The translations under genes and the position numbers were made by a program. Shown in pieces: positions 19,601 through 26,233 of a stretch of DNA of 64,000 nucleotides. Numbering within the stretch: position 1 is the first letter of the stretch; each line of letters starts with the position of its first letter. Under the pieces are notes generated by a model. That model did not search any database. It was not told where the DNA came from and worked only from the letters and a program-made list of their open reading frames with translations. Source of the stretch: Streptomyces sp. NBC_00190 (GTDB lineage Bacteria > Actinomycetota > Actinomycetes > Streptomycetales > Streptomycetaceae); NCBI RefSeq assembly GCF_036203305.1, contig NZ_CP108131.1, positions 8,569,859-8,633,858 of the forward strand. The letters are read 5' to 3'.

Positions 19601-21210
19601 TCGAACAAAGAGACGGCCAGGCCGTCACACGACGCAAGACCGACCCGTACGGCAACCCCCGCGGCACCCAGCCCTCCAACTGGCCCGGCAGCCACACCTT
19701 CCTCGGCGTCGGCACCGACGACAACACCACAGGCCTCACCCACATCGGCGCCCGCGAATACGACCTCTCGACCGGCCGCTTCATCTCCGTCGACCCAATC
19801 ATCGACATCACCGACCCACTCCAGATGAACGGCTACACCTACTCCGCCGGCAACCCCATCAGCGGAGCCGACCCCAGCGGCCTGAAGAGCGAAGAATGCG
19901 GCACGCTCTACAACTGCGGCCCCAAGGGGACGATGACCCTGGGAAACACCGGGGACATCACCGACCGCGGCGGCGACGGCGATAGAGGCGGAAACCTCTC
20001 CAGAGGCCACTCGCGCGACAGCAACAGGGGACGCAGCTCATCAGGCGTTACCTTCAAGGGTCCGCCGACCATCACATCCCCTGACGGCAACGTCCTTACG
20101 CTCCCTGCCATCAACACACAGGAATTCATCGACACATACCGCTCTACCTATCTCAAGCAGGTCGCAGACTGGGGCACCTACGACGACCCCAAGCTGGACT
20201 GGAACGTGAAGATAGGCGCCCTACTCGGGGCATGCCAGAAAATGGTCGACCGCGGCTGCGACCCCGCCACCTTCATCTACGCCAACGTTAAGTCGACCGT
20301 AGAAACGTTCGGCCCCTTTGAAGGCGGAGGCATAACAAGGCCATCCGTAAGCATCCTAGGTGCGGGCGGACCCTGCAACAAAAACAGCTTCATAGCAGGC
20401 ACCGAGGTCCAATTGACGGACGGGACCAGCAAGCCCATTGAGGAGCTTAAAACCGGCGACGAAGTACTCGCCACCGACCCCGAGACCGGCGAGACCAGCG
20501 CCAAAGCAGTCACGGCCACCATCTACACCGAAGACGACAAGAAATACGTCGACCTCGTCATACAGACCGACGACGGCGTCAACACCATCACCACAACAGA
20601 CCACCACCCCTTCTGGTCCGAGTCAGACCGCGCCTGGAAGGACGCTGGCGACCTCAAGCCAGGCACAACCCTTCGCACCGACGAAGGAACAGCCGCAACC
20701 ATCGCTCAGACCCGCACATACCGGGCCGTCAACGAGACCTACAACCTAACCATCGCCGACCTCCACACGTACTATGTGCTCGCCGGGGCCACGCCGGTTC
20801 TGGTTCACAACTGCGGCGGCTATTTCCCCGGCCATGCGACGTCGTGCACGTGTGAAGGAATCGGAGACATTACCCTTGCAGAGGTTCCTGCGGCACGGCC
20901 GGTCTCGCGCGGGGCTGCCGGAATCAGTGATGCAGAGCGTGTCGCGGATGCTGGATCCATCGCAAGCGGGCACGCCAACGCCAAGCACGGCGGCGAATTC
21001 CCTGGACTGTCCGCCAAGGATCTCGATGATTTGGTCCGGGGTGTGATGAGTAATCCTTCCCGATCGAAACCTCTCGGCAGTGGCAGGAAGGCGTATCTGG
21101 GTAATGATGGCTCCACGGTTGTAATCCATGACCCCATGAGTCCTGACATGGGGACTGTGTTCAGTCGAAGTGCAGCAACTGTGGATGATTACTGGAAGGG
21201 TTTGAATTGA
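13693..21210 (+). CDS. Secreted RHS-repeat polymorphic toxin with ricin-type and Hint domains
   Basis: 2505 residues from ATG at 13693; upstream in-frame codons at 13633 lack a ribosome site. A basic N-terminus then LSVVLVASLLPIQAWA gives a signal peptide cleaved near residue 46. Many RHS/YD repeats follow (YDVRGNLAKVTDPSNNNWTY, YDARGRMTSSTDPD). A ricin-B-like trefoil interrupts them at ~1776-1886 (GKCLDVQDGQTTDGTPVQLQ, QQWRITGD, NQQWSFG). The RHS core ends with YDLSTGRFISVDP near 2023. A pretoxin Hint domain spans ~2228-2374 (FIAGTEVQLTDG, TTDHHPFW, ending VLVHNC). The last ~131 residues are the toxin tip, with SGHANAKHGGEFPG and RKAYLGNDGSTVVIHDP. A nuclease of the BECR type is plausible for the tip but not proven. 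The next gene overlaps it. Confidence 0.9.
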   Translation: MPPFTAQFRLPGNRRARAKRARLAGRTGITLSVVLVASLLPIQAWAAPPGDRTGVTLPGLQKDLKAEPDQVATAQLDGWNGEPPAPLDAYAPTMVALPAGATASVPLTPASGAEFTQVGALPVSIGKVKDTGTPPSGTWSAAVSDRAKTEAAGIDGAIITITPPADAVNPVDVALDYSKFEDLYGTEWSSRLKLRQFPACFLDIPRPPGCDISTDVPSSNEPGENRVIATLTPAAAPVQGMHTMTAGSGPSVLVASDGASGAGGTYKATSLSPSGTWTAGGSGGGFSWTYPLTVPPAPAGPTPSIAFSYSSQAVDGKTSVTNGQASWVGDGWDYNPGFIERRYRACSDDLKPTTTGKPNNDNDTDKKKGDLCWAGDNVALSLGGSTTELVRDTVSGKWIPASDDGSRVELKTGSGNGAKDGEYWVVTTRDGTRYHYGRHSVGTHGDGTSPQTVTDSVFTVPVFGNHVGEPCHAAAYADSSCTQAWRWNLDYVEDVHGNAMVIDWKQEKNRYAKNEKYEEKDANKRVEYIRGGYPIRIVYGLRADNLAGVPAGRVEFKAEQRCFPDKDTNCDNSQFGSKNAVGWWDTPSALHCKMDAADCYVSSPTFWSRMRLDSVTTYGQRTEGSTALTKVDQWALKQSLPRKRTDTSPPLWLESITRTGYSPSNSTIGVTLPAVSFKANAVDMPNRVAKANNPTTGKPDATPDFDRLRVETILTETGGDIHVTYSAPCALGTTVPDPVKNTSRCFPVRWSADPDAAPEKTPIEVFNKYVVASVTEKDRVAQRPDVTTTYTYEGGAAWAKEDDELSKPELRTYSQWRGYGSVLTTTGKTENAGTPTATEQSQTRTRYYRGMSTPSAKVTLKDSTGTEDLVEDLPQYQGQAAETITYTKAGGSVESRHLTWPSSQRTANRPRIDDAIRQVEAYRTGVEHTDEIQTVSGGKARMVRTRNVLEATYGLVKTVQTDVMENKGTDWTTVKQTCSKPTYIHNTTSNLIGLTAEARQTTGDCTDAGIAAGTLLSAARTSFDAVNAFGTAPTKGLPYQVDTLDAAGTGWITSGRSEYDALGRTVKTYDALGNPSTTAYSPAAGPAFTVTATNALGHTVSNKVDPARGSVLEATDANGRKVTTAYDELGRTTEVRTPSQSPSDKPAYKFEYQLEELKTPAVTTRALKDDGTYSTSIAIYDGLLRPRQTQSEGAGGVLVVTDTLYSANGTVTQTNNGYLAEGGLSTVLFVPVSMTEVHNSTRTAYDGLGRAVRTTTVEKGTAKQSAITQYGGDWTLTRSAMSPTGATPLPGSRAVKTTTDALNRTTAVEHYTSTAASDVDPSLDPNPAARKSSYSYDVRGNLAKVTDPSNNNWTYAYDARGRMTSSTDPDMGTSTFTYNNLDQQTSTTNVYNLARHTKYDALGRKTELRNNSATGTLIASWTYDTLPGAKGQPVSATRNWGNGSYTSEVTGYDSEYRPTGSKITIPDLPTTKGLAGTYAYSTTYTPTGKVQSTTLPATVGGLAAEKLITRYNTDGMVQTMSGLSWYTADTIYSPFGEVLRTATGNAPHRVWTTNTHDPHTGRVTKAESHRETRDPLAQSNLLSSLTYAYDTAGNPTSITDTQPDTRPGATSQSPPLVDRQCFTYDNLGQLTRAWTGKTAGCPTSPTGPGLTEVGSAIAGDAYWQDYEFDAIGNRTKLTEHDPTNSALNDETSYSYGVDTGGQPSLKKQPHALTKVNKTTRTPGSAIDSLSTYTYDQAGNTKTRTIGGDTQTLTWDRGNTLQSATSPGIGSVAVTGLAGKCLDVQDGQTTDGTPVQLQTCNETKPQQWRITGDTVQALGKCLTAEGGKATLRTCDPAKTGQKFTYRSTDKALLTGTNDCVDVPGSNATDGTDLLIWACNGDPNQQWSFGNLTSYLYDASGNRVIQETGSARTLYLGETEVTVNTGGQAIDAVRYYSSPGAPTTIRRTNGKTTGHTVSQQLTDHHNTATTSVEQRDGQAVTRRKTDPYGNPRGTQPSNWPGSHTFLGVGTDDNTTGLTHIGAREYDLSTGRFISVDPIIDITDPLQMNGYTYSAGNPISGADPSGLKSEECGTLYNCGPKGTMTLGNTGDITDRGGDGDRGGNLSRGHSRDSNRGRSSSGVTFKGPPTITSPDGNVLTLPAINTQEFIDTYRSTYLKQVADWGTYDDPKLDWNVKIGALLGACQKMVDRGCDPATFIYANVKSTVETFGPFEGGGITRPSVSILGAGGPCNKNSFIAGTEVQLTDGTSKPIEELKTGDEVLATDPETGETSAKAVTATIYTEDDKKYVDLVIQTDDGVNTITTTDHHPFWSESDRAWKDAGDLKPGTTLRTDEGTAATIAQTRTYRAVNETYNLTIADLHTYYVLAGATPVLVHNCGGYFPGHATSCTCEGIGDITLAEVPAARPVSRGAAGISDAERVADAGSIASGHANAKHGGEFPGLSAKDLDDLVRGVMSNPSRSKPLGSGRKAYLGNDGSTVVIHDPMSPDMGTVFSRSAATVDDYWKGLN

Positions 21211-21596
21211 TGGTCGATCATTCACTGCGGCCGAGCCAAGTGCTGACGGAGTCCGAGGTCCACTTGGTGCGGCGCGCCCTCCTTGAGTGGGGAGGGCCAG
21301 CTCGATGCAGTAATGATCTTGCTGTGGCGATCGGGTTCGCTGACTTCCCGGATCTGATCGAGAAGAGCCGCGGGCTGCGCGAGATGCTGGCGAAGGACAG
21401 CCTAATTTCATGTGCTGACTGGGCGCGGATCCTTTTGGGGGTAGAAATTGTCTTCATTAGTGATCTGGCTGGATCTGGTGTTGAATGGTCAGTGACCACA
21501 GGATTCGGTGATGAATTCACCGTATCGACCATTCGGTCGATCCAGCGAAAGCTGGCCGGCCTCGTTCGTCCATATTATGGAAGGCGTCCGCAGTAA
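21210..21596 (+). CDS. Probable immunity protein for the RHS toxin
   Basis: 128 residues. The ATG at 21210 overlaps the toxin stop as TGATG, so translation is coupled, the usual arrangement for toxin-immunity pairs. The protein is small, soluble and mixed alpha/beta (VHLVRRALLEWGG, RILLGVEIVFISDL, DEFTVSTIRSIQRKL) with no recognised family. GC content is visibly lower than in the RHS body, as is the toxin tip, so the two were probably acquired together. The immunity role is inferred from position and size. Confidence 0.7.
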   Translation: MVDHSLRPSQVLTESEVHLVRRALLEWGGPARCSNDLAVAIGFADFPDLIEKSRGLREMLAKDSLISCADWARILLGVEIVFISDLAGSGVEWSVTTGFGDEFTVSTIRSIQRKLAGLVRPYYGRRPQ

Positions 21597-21657
21597 GTGT
21601 CCTGTCATCCGTCTTTGTGAGGGCGGCGCCCCACCTGTATTTCAGTTACGGGTACTA

Positions 21658-22826
21658 CTGAACTTGAGTACGTGATGTCGGTCTGATCGTGGTCAGTCGT
21701 CCATGGTCAGGCCGGTTCCCGTGAGGCATCCATCGACGAGGTGCGGTCGGTACTGAATCTGCTTGAGGGTTCGTTTCACGGCCCTGGCCAGCTGGTCGAG
21801 GTTGGCGGCGGCGAGGTTGCCAATGGTCCGTTTGACCAGCGACCAGATGCCTTCCTGGGGGTTGAGGTCGGGTGCGTAGGAGGGAAACTGGAAGACCGTC
21901 AGCCAGTCGGCGTTGGCTTCGATGAACGCTTTCATCTGCGGCATCAAGTGAGCGCGGAGGTTGTCCCAGACGAGCACGACCGGAGCGTCGAGCTGGATGT
22001 GTGCGCGCACGATCAGGTCCCGGTAGTCCCGCCAGGTGAAGCCCTTGGGCTCGCCCTTGCGGCCCCGGTAGACGTGGAAGCTGTAGAACATCCGGGACCG
22101 TTCGCCCTGTCGGAAGCAGGTCATCCCGGCCATCGAGACCCGGCCGGAGCCCCGGCAGCGGACACGCACGACCGGGGTCCGGCCTATCCGGCCCCAGGTC
22201 CTGGCGCGCGGCGGTCTCAGCGACTGCCCGGCCTCGTCCTCGAAGACGAGCCAGGCTCCGCGAGCCGCCGCGGCGCTTTTACCCGCGGCCAGACCTCCCT
22301 CTTCCACAGCTCGACGGCCGCATCATCGTGCTCGATCGCCCGACGGGTCGGCTGCTGTCAGGACCAGCCATGGCGCTTGAGCAGCCGCCACGTTCCCTCC
22401 ACCGTGTAAGTGACGTGGAACAGTCGGCCGATCAGAGTCTTCACCCGGGCCAGCGTCCACCGCTGGTCCGCCCAGCCGTGAACCAGCGGACCACGCTCCA
22501 ACTCCCGCTCAAGCCTGTCTATTTGCCGCTCGCTCAGCCTCGGCCTGCCCGGCGATCCCTTCGAGCGAACCCCGGACTCCCCGGCCTCCCGCCACTGGCG
22601 GCGCCATCGCTCCACCGACCGCTCGCTCACCCGCAACACAGCCGCGATCTGCCGGTTCTTCTCCCCGCCCACGAAGCGTTCCACGGCCTGCAACCGGATT
22701 CGCTCCCGCGCGGCCCTCTCGGCGTCGGTCAAACCGCCGCCCTGCGCGTACCTCACAGCCCAGAGCTACCGGAGCCGACCGGTCACTGTCCGGCGAACAG
22801 CCCCGACATCACCCAATCAAGTTCAG
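21658..22826 (-). mobile_element. IS630-family insertion sequence
   Basis: 1169 bp with inverted ends CTGAACTTGAGTACGTGATG at the left and, on the other strand, CTGAACTTGATTGGGTGATG at the right. The dinucleotide TA flanks both ends (21656-21657 and 22827-22828), the TA duplication expected for IS630. It cuts off the 5' part of the methyltransferase remnant that follows. Confidence 0.9.
21693..22756 (-). pseudogene. IS630-family transposase, interrupted
   Basis: The first frame (ATG near 22756) encodes the HTH: RQIAAVLRVSERSVERWRRQ, a Pro/Arg linker, and TYTVEGTWRLLKRHGWS. It then hits TGA at 22358-22360, where relatives continue with QxPxRRAxE; the downstream codons still encode that sequence. 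A second break near 22270 shifts frame into the DDE part: WLVFEDEAGQSLRPP (first Asp), VLVWDNLRAHL (second), and SYAPDLNPQEGIWSLVKR (final Glu). The second shift lies near GTAAAAG and could be programmed as in some IS630 elements. The in-frame stop looks like damage. Confidence 0.85.
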
Positions 22827-22828
22827 TA

Positions 22829-23419
22829 GCCACCTCGTCGACCCGGTACCCCGCCACCTGGAACAGGCCGCCGCCTATGCCGGATGCACGACCGAGCTGG
22901 GCGACGCCCGCCACCTGACCGCTGCGGCCGGTACGTACGACGCGGTGCTGCTGCTCGGCCCGCTGTACCACCTGACCGAACGGGACGACCGGATCACGGC
23001 CCTGCGGGAAGCGCTGCGCGTGGCCCGGGGCCCTGGTCGCGGCTGCGGGGATCAGCCGGTACAGCCTCATGTAGGAGTACACGGTCCACGCCCAACTCCC
23101 CCCGGAACTCCTGCACTGAGAGGTAGCCGCAGTGCAGTCCGACGGCCGGTACGACGGCAGTCGTGGCTTCACTGTCGCCCACTTCCACACTGGCGCCGAG
23201 ATCCTTGCTGAAGCCGCCGCGGCCGGATGGCGGAGCACCCGCCTGCACGGGATCGAAGGCCCGGGCTGGGCGTACCTGTCGGCAGCCGAGCGCTACGCCG
23301 GAGCGGAGCACGCTGCCGGGCTTCTGTCCTCGGCCCTCGACACGGCACGTCTGGCGGACCTCCATGGGGCTGCCTTCGCCAATGCATCCGCCCACATGCT
23401 CATCACCGCCACGACCTGA
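22829..23419 (+). pseudogene. SAM-dependent methyltransferase remnant
   Basis: The frame entering from the IS630 edge encodes HLEQAAAYAGCTTELGDARH and TYDAVLLLGPLYHLTERDD, the class I methyltransferase motif II/III region. A shift near 23025 moves to GALVAAAGISRYSLM and a stop; the rest resumes as GFTVAHFHTGAEILAEAAAA and AFANASAHMLIT. The SAM-binding glycine motif is missing to the left, replaced by the IS. At least one indel and one or more stops make it dead. Confidence 0.75.
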
Positions 23420-23429
23420 ACACGGCTAT

Positions 23430-23455
23430 GGCCCCGCGCACCGACGGGCGGGGCC
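23430..23455. terminator. Hairpin after the methyltransferase remnant
   Basis: Stem GGCCCCGC / GCGGGGCC with a 10-base loop, 11 bases after the last stop of the remnant. Rho-independent-like and GC-rich; it may act on either strand. Confidence 0.5.
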
Positions 23456-23488
23456 GTAGGGAGATGAATGCGGTGCTGGATTTGATGG

Positions 23489-23524
23489 CGTAGGGCCCGC
23501 TCCTCGTGAGGTGCGAGCCCTACG
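23489..23524 (-). terminator. Hairpin ending the nucleotide operon
   Basis: Perfect 8-bp stem CGTAGGGC / GCCCTACG enclosing a second short stem, 44 bases past the MazG-like stop. A good candidate for the 3' end of the minus-strand operon starting at 29245. Confidence 0.6.
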
Positions 23525-23567
23525 CCTGCCTGATCCGGCCGGTTCGTGAGCGATTCGGTCGGTTGGG

Positions 23568-23873
23568 TCAGTCTCCGGATACGCGGACCAGGGCGCCGTT
23601 GGTGTTGCGCTCGTATGTCCGTGCTGCGTTCTTGTGGAGCTTGTTCTCGACCTCGGCGGCGAGGTCGATGCCGGTCATCTCGGCGAGGGCGGCGGCGTAG
23701 AGGACGACGTCGGCGAGTTCCTCGCCGAAGTCGGGCAGACCTTTGCGCCATGCGGTGAACGCTTCGCCCAGCTCGGCGTTGAGGAGGCCGAACTCCATGG
23801 GCACGTCAGTCGTGTTGAAGCCCTTCTCGACCTTGTTCTCCCAAGTGAGTTTCTGGGCTTCGCGGATGTCCAT
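23568..23873 (-). CDS. MazG-like NTP pyrophosphohydrolase
   Basis: 101 residues from ATG at 23873 with GGAGG upstream. All-alpha NTP-PPase fold: FGLLNAELGEAFTAWRKG supplies the ExxE-type metal ligands and FGEELADVVLYAAALAEMTG the ExxD pair. The family hydrolyses (d)NTPs to (d)NMP plus pyrophosphate, often removing aberrant nucleotides. It is the last gene of the operon, 82 bases after the kinase gene. The substrate is not predictable from sequence; in this context it could recycle or purge the nucleotide handled by the operon. Confidence 0.9.
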   Translation of the reverse strand: MDIREAQKLTWENKVEKGFNTTDVPMEFGLLNAELGEAFTAWRKGLPDFGEELADVVLYAAALAEMTGIDLAAEVENKLHKNAARTYERNTNGALVRVSGD

Positions 23874-23955
23874 GGGGGTGCCTCCGGCATGGGGTGCATG
23901 TGATGCGGAGGAGCCTAGCGGGGGTGAATCGCCCAGAGTTCCAATGCAGTGATTC

Positions 23956-24456
23956 TCAGCCAGTTGCGCAAGGAGTGTCCGGTTCGGGACCGAAGGTGAC
24001 GACCTCGGCGTGGGAGCTGATCGTGTGGAACGCCTGCTCGTACGCGGCGGTGAGCTCCGCGATCTCGGAGAGCGGTGGTGCGGTGCCGTCGCGCTGGAGC
24101 AGACGGGCGTGGATCACGAGCGGCGACGCGGTGAGGTGGACGAGGACGCCCCGGCGGGTCGTCACCAGGTCCACGAGCTCCAGGGTTTGGGCCCAGGTGA
24201 GGCGGGATCCGTCGCGGTAGAGCGGACCGTAGACGAGTTCGCTTACGAAGCAGCGGTCCAGGACGAGCCGGCCGGGCTTGGCCAGAAGTTCCTTGTACCG
24301 GCCGGTGAGGGCGACGGCGTCGGGAGTGCGCGGGGAGTGCACGACCTGGAATCCGTGCCTGTCGGCCAGCTGGCGGGCCAGGCTGCTCTTGCCCGTGCCG
24401 TCACTGCCCTCCAGGGCGACGGTGTCGTAGCGGGCGGCCAGGGCGGCGACGTTCAT
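23956..24456 (-). CDS. Thymidylate-kinase-like (deoxy)nucleotide kinase
   Basis: 166 residues. The ATG at 24456 overlaps the previous stop as ATGA. Walker A is EGSDGTGKSSLARQLADRHG (~residues 16-35). LVLDRCFVSELVYGPLYRDG matches the DR[Y/F] segment of thymidylate and deoxynucleoside kinases, and VLVHLTASPLVIHARLLQRD is the LID-side strand. It is shorter than thymidylate kinase (~210), close to compact dNMP/dNK kinases. Probably phosphorylates a nucleoside or nucleotide made by the upstream enzymes; the exact substrate is unknown. Confidence 0.8.
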   Translation of the reverse strand: MNVAALAARYDTVALEGSDGTGKSSLARQLADRHGFQVVHSPRTPDAVALTGRYKELLAKPGRLVLDRCFVSELVYGPLYRDGSRLTWAQTLELVDLVTTRRGVLVHLTASPLVIHARLLQRDGTAPPLSEIAELTAAYEQAFHTISSHAEVVTFGPEPDTPCATG

Positions 24457-25376
24457 GACGCGAGTCCGGACGTGACGCCGGTCAGGGTCGTGGCGTGGCC
24501 GGTGCTGGCGTACTGCACCATCAGGTTCCGCCAGTTGGGCTCACGGCCCTGGGCGTGGGTGTAGACCGGGCGCGGCTGGTAGGCGATGACAGGCTGGTGG
24601 CGGGCGGCTGCGGCGCCGATCAGGAGTGCTGCGCCGGGCGGGGCCTCGGGCCCGGAGACGTCCACGACGAGGGTGGTGGCGGCCGCGGCGCGGTTCCAGT
24701 CCTCGGCGGATCCGGTGGTCGGGTCGGCGGCGGTGAAGCGGCTTGCGGTGCGGGCGGTGTGTCCGGCGCTGCGGACGGCGTTGAGGAGCTCGTGATCGTC
24801 GGTGTAGGGGGACGGCTCGATGTAGACGCCGTGCTGGTCGGGGGTGGCTGGCGGAGCGGGCGCGGGCGCGGTCAGCAGGGCGTTGATCCCGACGTTGATC
24901 GCGGTGTCCAGCTGGGTGTTGTTGCGCTGTCCGAAGGTGGTGAAGCGGCTGCGGGCGCTGCTGGCAGGACCCAGAGTGGGGACGCGGATCACCTGGTTCG
25001 CGATGGTCTCTACGAGGGGATCGGGGAACTGCCAGGTGGGCGCGTGTCCGTGGGGGTCGTAGGTCTGGAAGTCAGTGGTCAGGACGGTGACGGGGACGCC
25101 GAGGGCGGCGGCGTAGCCGATCTCCAGGCACACGCCGTCGTCGAGGCTGGGGCCGTGCAGGAGGGCGATCATCCCGGTGAGGGTGGTCAGGCGCTCGGTG
25201 TCGAGTTCGTAGAGACGGCGGCCTTTGACGTCGGCGATGAGGTCTTCCTCGTCGGTGTCGCAGAACGGCAGGAAGACGTTGTCAGGGCCGGCCTTGTCGG
25301 CCAGTTGTTTGGCGACGCGGGCGCCCAGGGCGCGATCGTGTGCGGAGAAGAGCCGGTGGGCGACGTAGTACACCAC
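24453..25376 (-). CDS. Nucleoside 2-deoxyribosyltransferase-like protein, two-domain
   Basis: 307 residues from GTG at 25376, with GAAGGGA upstream. The N-terminal ~125 residues fit the family: YYVAHRLFSAHDRALGARV, LTGMIALLHGPSLDDGVCLE, then IGYAAALGVPVTVL, where the Asp/Glu pair includes the likely catalytic Glu. Residues ~185-305 look like a second, degenerate copy (LVVDVSGPEAPPGAALLIGA, then AAARHQPVIAYQ). The family swaps bases on 2-deoxyribose or hydrolyses dNMPs. At 307 residues it is about twice the usual ~150-160. It overlaps the kinase gene by 4 bases. Confidence 0.85.
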   Translation of the reverse strand: MVYYVAHRLFSAHDRALGARVAKQLADKAGPDNVFLPFCDTDEEDLIADVKGRRLYELDTERLTTLTGMIALLHGPSLDDGVCLEIGYAAALGVPVTVLTTDFQTYDPHGHAPTWQFPDPLVETIANQVIRVPTLGPASSARSRFTTFGQRNNTQLDTAINVGINALLTAPAPAPPATPDQHGVYIEPSPYTDDHELLNAVRSAGHTARTASRFTAADPTTGSAEDWNRAAAATTLVVDVSGPEAPPGAALLIGAAAARHQPVIAYQPRPVYTHAQGREPNWRNLMVQYASTGHATTLTGVTSGLAS

Positions 25377-25401
25377 GTGGTTGTCCCTTCGGTGGGATGG
25401 G

Positions 25402-26223
25402 TCAGCTTCGGCGCGGTGCGGGGATCAGGAGCGGCGGTGCGGTGAGGTGCTCGGCGGCGGCATGGACGGCTTGGTCGAGGGCGCGGGCGGTGTCCTGGCT
25501 GGCGAGCCAGTGGGCGAGGAAGGTTCCGGCGAAGGTATCGCCGGCACCGGTCACGTCGGTGGGGTTCACCTGAGGGGGCTGGGCCGCAGCGAGGGGCTGG
25601 CCGTGGGTGAGGAGCCGGGCGGGGCGGGGGCCGTCGGTGATGGCGACGAGCGGCAGGGTGTCCGGCTCCAGTGCCTCGGCCAGGAGGCGGTACTCGGCGG
25701 CGTTGGTGAAGATGACGGCTGCGCGGTGCAGCCAGGGGGTGGCGGCTCGGATCATGTCGGCGGCGCTGGGCAGGAAGAGGTCCACGCTAAATCCGGCGCG
25801 CTGGTTAGTGAGTTCGACGAGGAGAGGCTCGGGTTGGAGGGGGCGGCGCAGGCTGATGTGGAAGAAGTCGCCGGCGTTGGCGGTGATGTGGTCGAGCGCG
25901 TGGCGGGTGAGGCCTTCGGTGATGCCGTAGTCGGCCTGGCTGGAGGTCAGAGTGTCGTCGGTTCCGTAGGTGAGGGTGAAGGCCGCGCTGGGGCCGTGGG
26001 CGATGGCGAGGGCGGACCAGTCGATGCCTGGCTGAGGGTGTGTTGCGGGGAGCCCGGCAAGGTCGTGGCCGATGACGGAGACGGGGGCCGCGTGGGCGTC
26101 CGCGCGGGCGGCGGCCAGGGCGGTGTGGAGGGCAGCGCCTCCGAGCCGGTCGCAGCGGCGGCCGTCGGAGTAGTGGCTGGTGTCGTGGGAGATGTTCCCG
26201 ACGACCGATAAGCGGGTGTGCAC
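25402..26223 (-). CDS. PfkB/ribokinase-family sugar or nucleoside kinase
   Basis: 273 residues from GTG at 26223, with GAGGAG 6 bases upstream. SVVGNISHDTSHY and RLGGAALHTALAAARA form the PfkB N-terminal region with the substrate-binding GG. NPTDVTGAGDTFAGTFLAHW (~residues 220-240) is the PfkB signature 2 with the catalytic Asp and anion hole. The family phosphorylates ribose, adenosine, inosine and related sugars. Eleven bases separate it from the HhH gene and 25 from the transferase gene. A pentose or nucleoside substrate fits the context. Confidence 0.9.
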   Translation of the reverse strand: MHTRLSVVGNISHDTSHYSDGRRCDRLGGAALHTALAAARADAHAAPVSVIGHDLAGLPATHPQPGIDWSALAIAHGPSAAFTLTYGTDDTLTSSQADYGITEGLTRHALDHITANAGDFFHISLRRPLQPEPLLVELTNQRAGFSVDLFLPSAADMIRAATPWLHRAAVIFTNAAEYRLLAEALEPDTLPLVAITDGPRPARLLTHGQPLAAAQPPQVNPTDVTGAGDTFAGTFLAHWLASQDTARALDQAVHAAAEHLTAPPLLIPAPRRS

Positions 26224-26233
26224 GGTCGTCTCC

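Noticed and set aside
17785..20010. Very long minus-strand open frame (741 codons) opposite the RHS gene
   Set aside because: Its composition (Val/Gly/Ala/Glu-rich) is the mirror of the strongly biased RHS codons; it has no ribosome site or domain. The same applies to the 590-codon plus-strand frame at 10784-12556 opposite the FG-GAP gene.
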